This document shows positions 19,340 through 20,478 of a stretch of DNA of 20,478 nt, in pieces. The stretch comes from QYOJ01 sp043806735. Lineage in GTDB: Bacteria; Bacteroidota; Bacteroidia; Bacteroidales; FEN-979. Location: contig JAZDGR010000106.1 of NCBI GenBank assembly GCA_043806735.1, forward strand, positions 1-20,478, in the 5' to 3' direction. Both the position numbers and the translations under genes were made by a program. A model generated the notes under the pieces. The model did no database searches and was not told the DNA's origin. It was given only the letters and a program-made list of their open reading frames with translations. Each line of letters begins with the position of its first letter. Position 1 is the first letter of the stretch.

Positions 19340-20478
19340 ATGAAAAAATTATCTCCTCTTTTCGCAGCGCTGGTACTTTTCTCCATCATTGCTTGCAAAC
19401 ACCAGATCAAGGTGACCTATCCGGAAACCGCCAAAGTGGATACGGTGACTGATTACTTCGGCACGCTGGTTGCCGACCCGTACCACTGGCTTGAAAACGA
19501 TACTTCGGCCGAAACCGAAACCTGGGTGATTGCCGAAAATACCGTTACAAACGATTATCTGGCACAGATCCCGTATCGTGAGAAGGTCCGCGCACGGCTG
19601 GAGAAGATCTGGGATTACCCGAAGTACGGAGTGCCTTTCCGGGAAGGAGACTACTATTTCTTCTTTAAAAACAACGGACTGCAAAATCAATCGGTGCTTT
19701 ACATCAAAAAAGGAATCGACGGGGAACCGGAAGTGCTGCTCGATCCGAATACCTTCAGCAAAGACGGTACGGTAGCGCTCTCCGACTTGTCTGTTTCGCA
19801 CGATGCGCGGTACCTGGCCTACACCATTGCCCGTAGCGGATCAGACTGGAACGAGATTCATATCCTCGAAATCGAAGGGAAGAAAGAGCTTCCGGATATA
19901 CTGAACTGGGTAAAGTTCTCCGGGATGTCGTGGCAGCAGGATGGCTTTTATTATAGCCGCTACGATGCACCCGTCAAAGGGAAAGAGTTTTCGAACAAGA
20001 ACGAATTTCACAAAGTCTTTTATCACAAGGTGGGAACGCTGCAAAACGAGGATCTCCTCATTTACCGGAATCCCAACTACCCGCTCCGGAATTACGGTGC
20101 AGCGGTCACGGAGGATGAACATTTTCTGATCCTGTATGAAACCGAGTCGACCAGCGGCAATGCCATGTATTACAAGGACCTGACAAAGAAAGACACTCCG
20201 TTTAAATCCCTGGTCGAAGGATTTGAACATGATTATAGTGTAGTTGATAACCTCGGGGACAACCTGCTTGTACTCACCAATTGCGAAGCGCCGAAACAGA
20301 AGCTTGTCCTGATGGATCCGTTAAAACCGGAATCCGCAAACTGGCAGGTTCTCATTCCCGAACAGGCCGATGTTTTACAGGGGGTGAACCTGGCCGGCGA
20401 CCGGATGATCGCCATATACATGCACAAAGCGTCAAGCAAAGCCCTGGTCTATGATTACGACGGAATTCAACTGGGCGA
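19340..20478 (+). CDS. Prolyl oligopeptidase family lipoprotein, 3'-truncated by the window
   Basis: 379 residues are visible and the frame is still open at the end of the window. Signal with lipobox I-I-A-C, lipidated Cys19. Then D-P-Y-H-W-L-E near 52-58, the classical N-terminal signature of prolyl endopeptidases (S9A). The following residues, to the window edge, are the start of the seven-bladed beta-propeller (repeated W/Y-rich strands such as D-Y-Y-F-F-F-K-N-N and S-H-D-A-R-Y-L-A-Y-T). The alpha/beta-hydrolase domain with the catalytic Ser-Asp-His should lie beyond 20478, as the family has about 700 residues. Predicted role: cleavage of proline-containing oligopeptides at the cell envelope. 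It starts 92 bp from the divergent lipoprotein gene. Confidence 0.93.
   Translation, partial: MKKLSPLFAALVLFSIIACKHQIKVTYPETAKVDTVTDYFGTLVADPYHWLENDTSAETETWVIAENTVTNDYLAQIPYREKVRARLEKIWDYPKYGVPFREGDYYFFFKNNGLQNQSVLYIKKGIDGEPEVLLDPNTFSKDGTVALSDLSVSHDARYLAYTIARSGSDWNEIHILEIEGKKELPDILNWVKFSGMSWQQDGFYYSRYDAPVKGKEFSNKNEFHKVFYHKVGTLQNEDLLIYRNPNYPLRNYGAAVTEDEHFLILYETESTSGNAMYYKDLTKKDTPFKSLVEGFEHDYSVVDNLGDNLLVLTNCEAPKQKLVLMDPLKPESANWQVLIPEQADVLQGVNLAGDRMIAIYMHKASSKALVYDYDGIQLG

Overview
The window looks like a chromosomal segment of an uncultured or little-studied member of the Bacteroidota. The signs are the TAnnTTTG-type -7 promoter elements in front of several genes, weak Shine-Dalgarno signals, lipoproteins with a Cys-Lys-Lys-Asp start to the mature part, a tgt-lptG operon, the long form of urocanate hydratase, and an ORF6N protein. 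No rRNA, tRNA or CRISPR array was seen.

Layout. 1-5532 is housekeeping and envelope sequence of moderate GC: radC and a biotin-protein ligase (birA-like) are divergent, followed by a predicted outer-membrane protein, a 41-residue lipoprotein with its own terminator (not obvious from long-ORF scanning), uracil-DNA glycosylase (ung), and a two-gene MbnP-MbnH module (copper-binding protein plus its di-heme maturase). 5600-10950 is an AT-rich accessory block bracketed and punctuated by GC-rich palindromic repeats. It holds a DUF3592-like membrane protein, a gene split by a 1310-bp IS4-family element, an exported proteasome-like (Ntn-hydrolase fold) protein and an ORF6N protein. 10984-20478 returns to core sequence: ispE, lptG and tgt, a family-2 glycosyltransferase overlapping an ECF sigma factor, urocanate hydratase (hutU), a large lipoprotein, and the N-terminal part of a prolyl oligopeptidase that runs off the end.

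The most unusual property is a family of short tandem arrays. Many have a unit of exactly 7 bp, but the unit sequence changes from place to place. They sit directly against stop codons (birA, mbnP, ispE, lptG, the sigma factor, hutU) and in one case supply the GTG start codon of the next gene (mbnH). Two heptamer arrays lie inside genes (the glycosyltransferase and hutU), where both encode the same heptapeptide P-V-T-S-H-Q-S. A separate GC-rich hairpin repeat has gone in frame into ispE. An 8-copy decamer array lies immediately upstream of the hutU promoter. The pattern suggests an active process that creates or spreads period-7 arrays, comparable in unit length to the heptanucleotide STRR repeats of cyanobacteria.

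The IS4 element has a perfect 9-bp target duplication. Removing the element and one copy of the duplication restores a single 357-codon frame whose C-terminal part carries an R-x4-H motif of HEPN type, so the split gene was probably a HEPN-domain defence or toxin-like protein.
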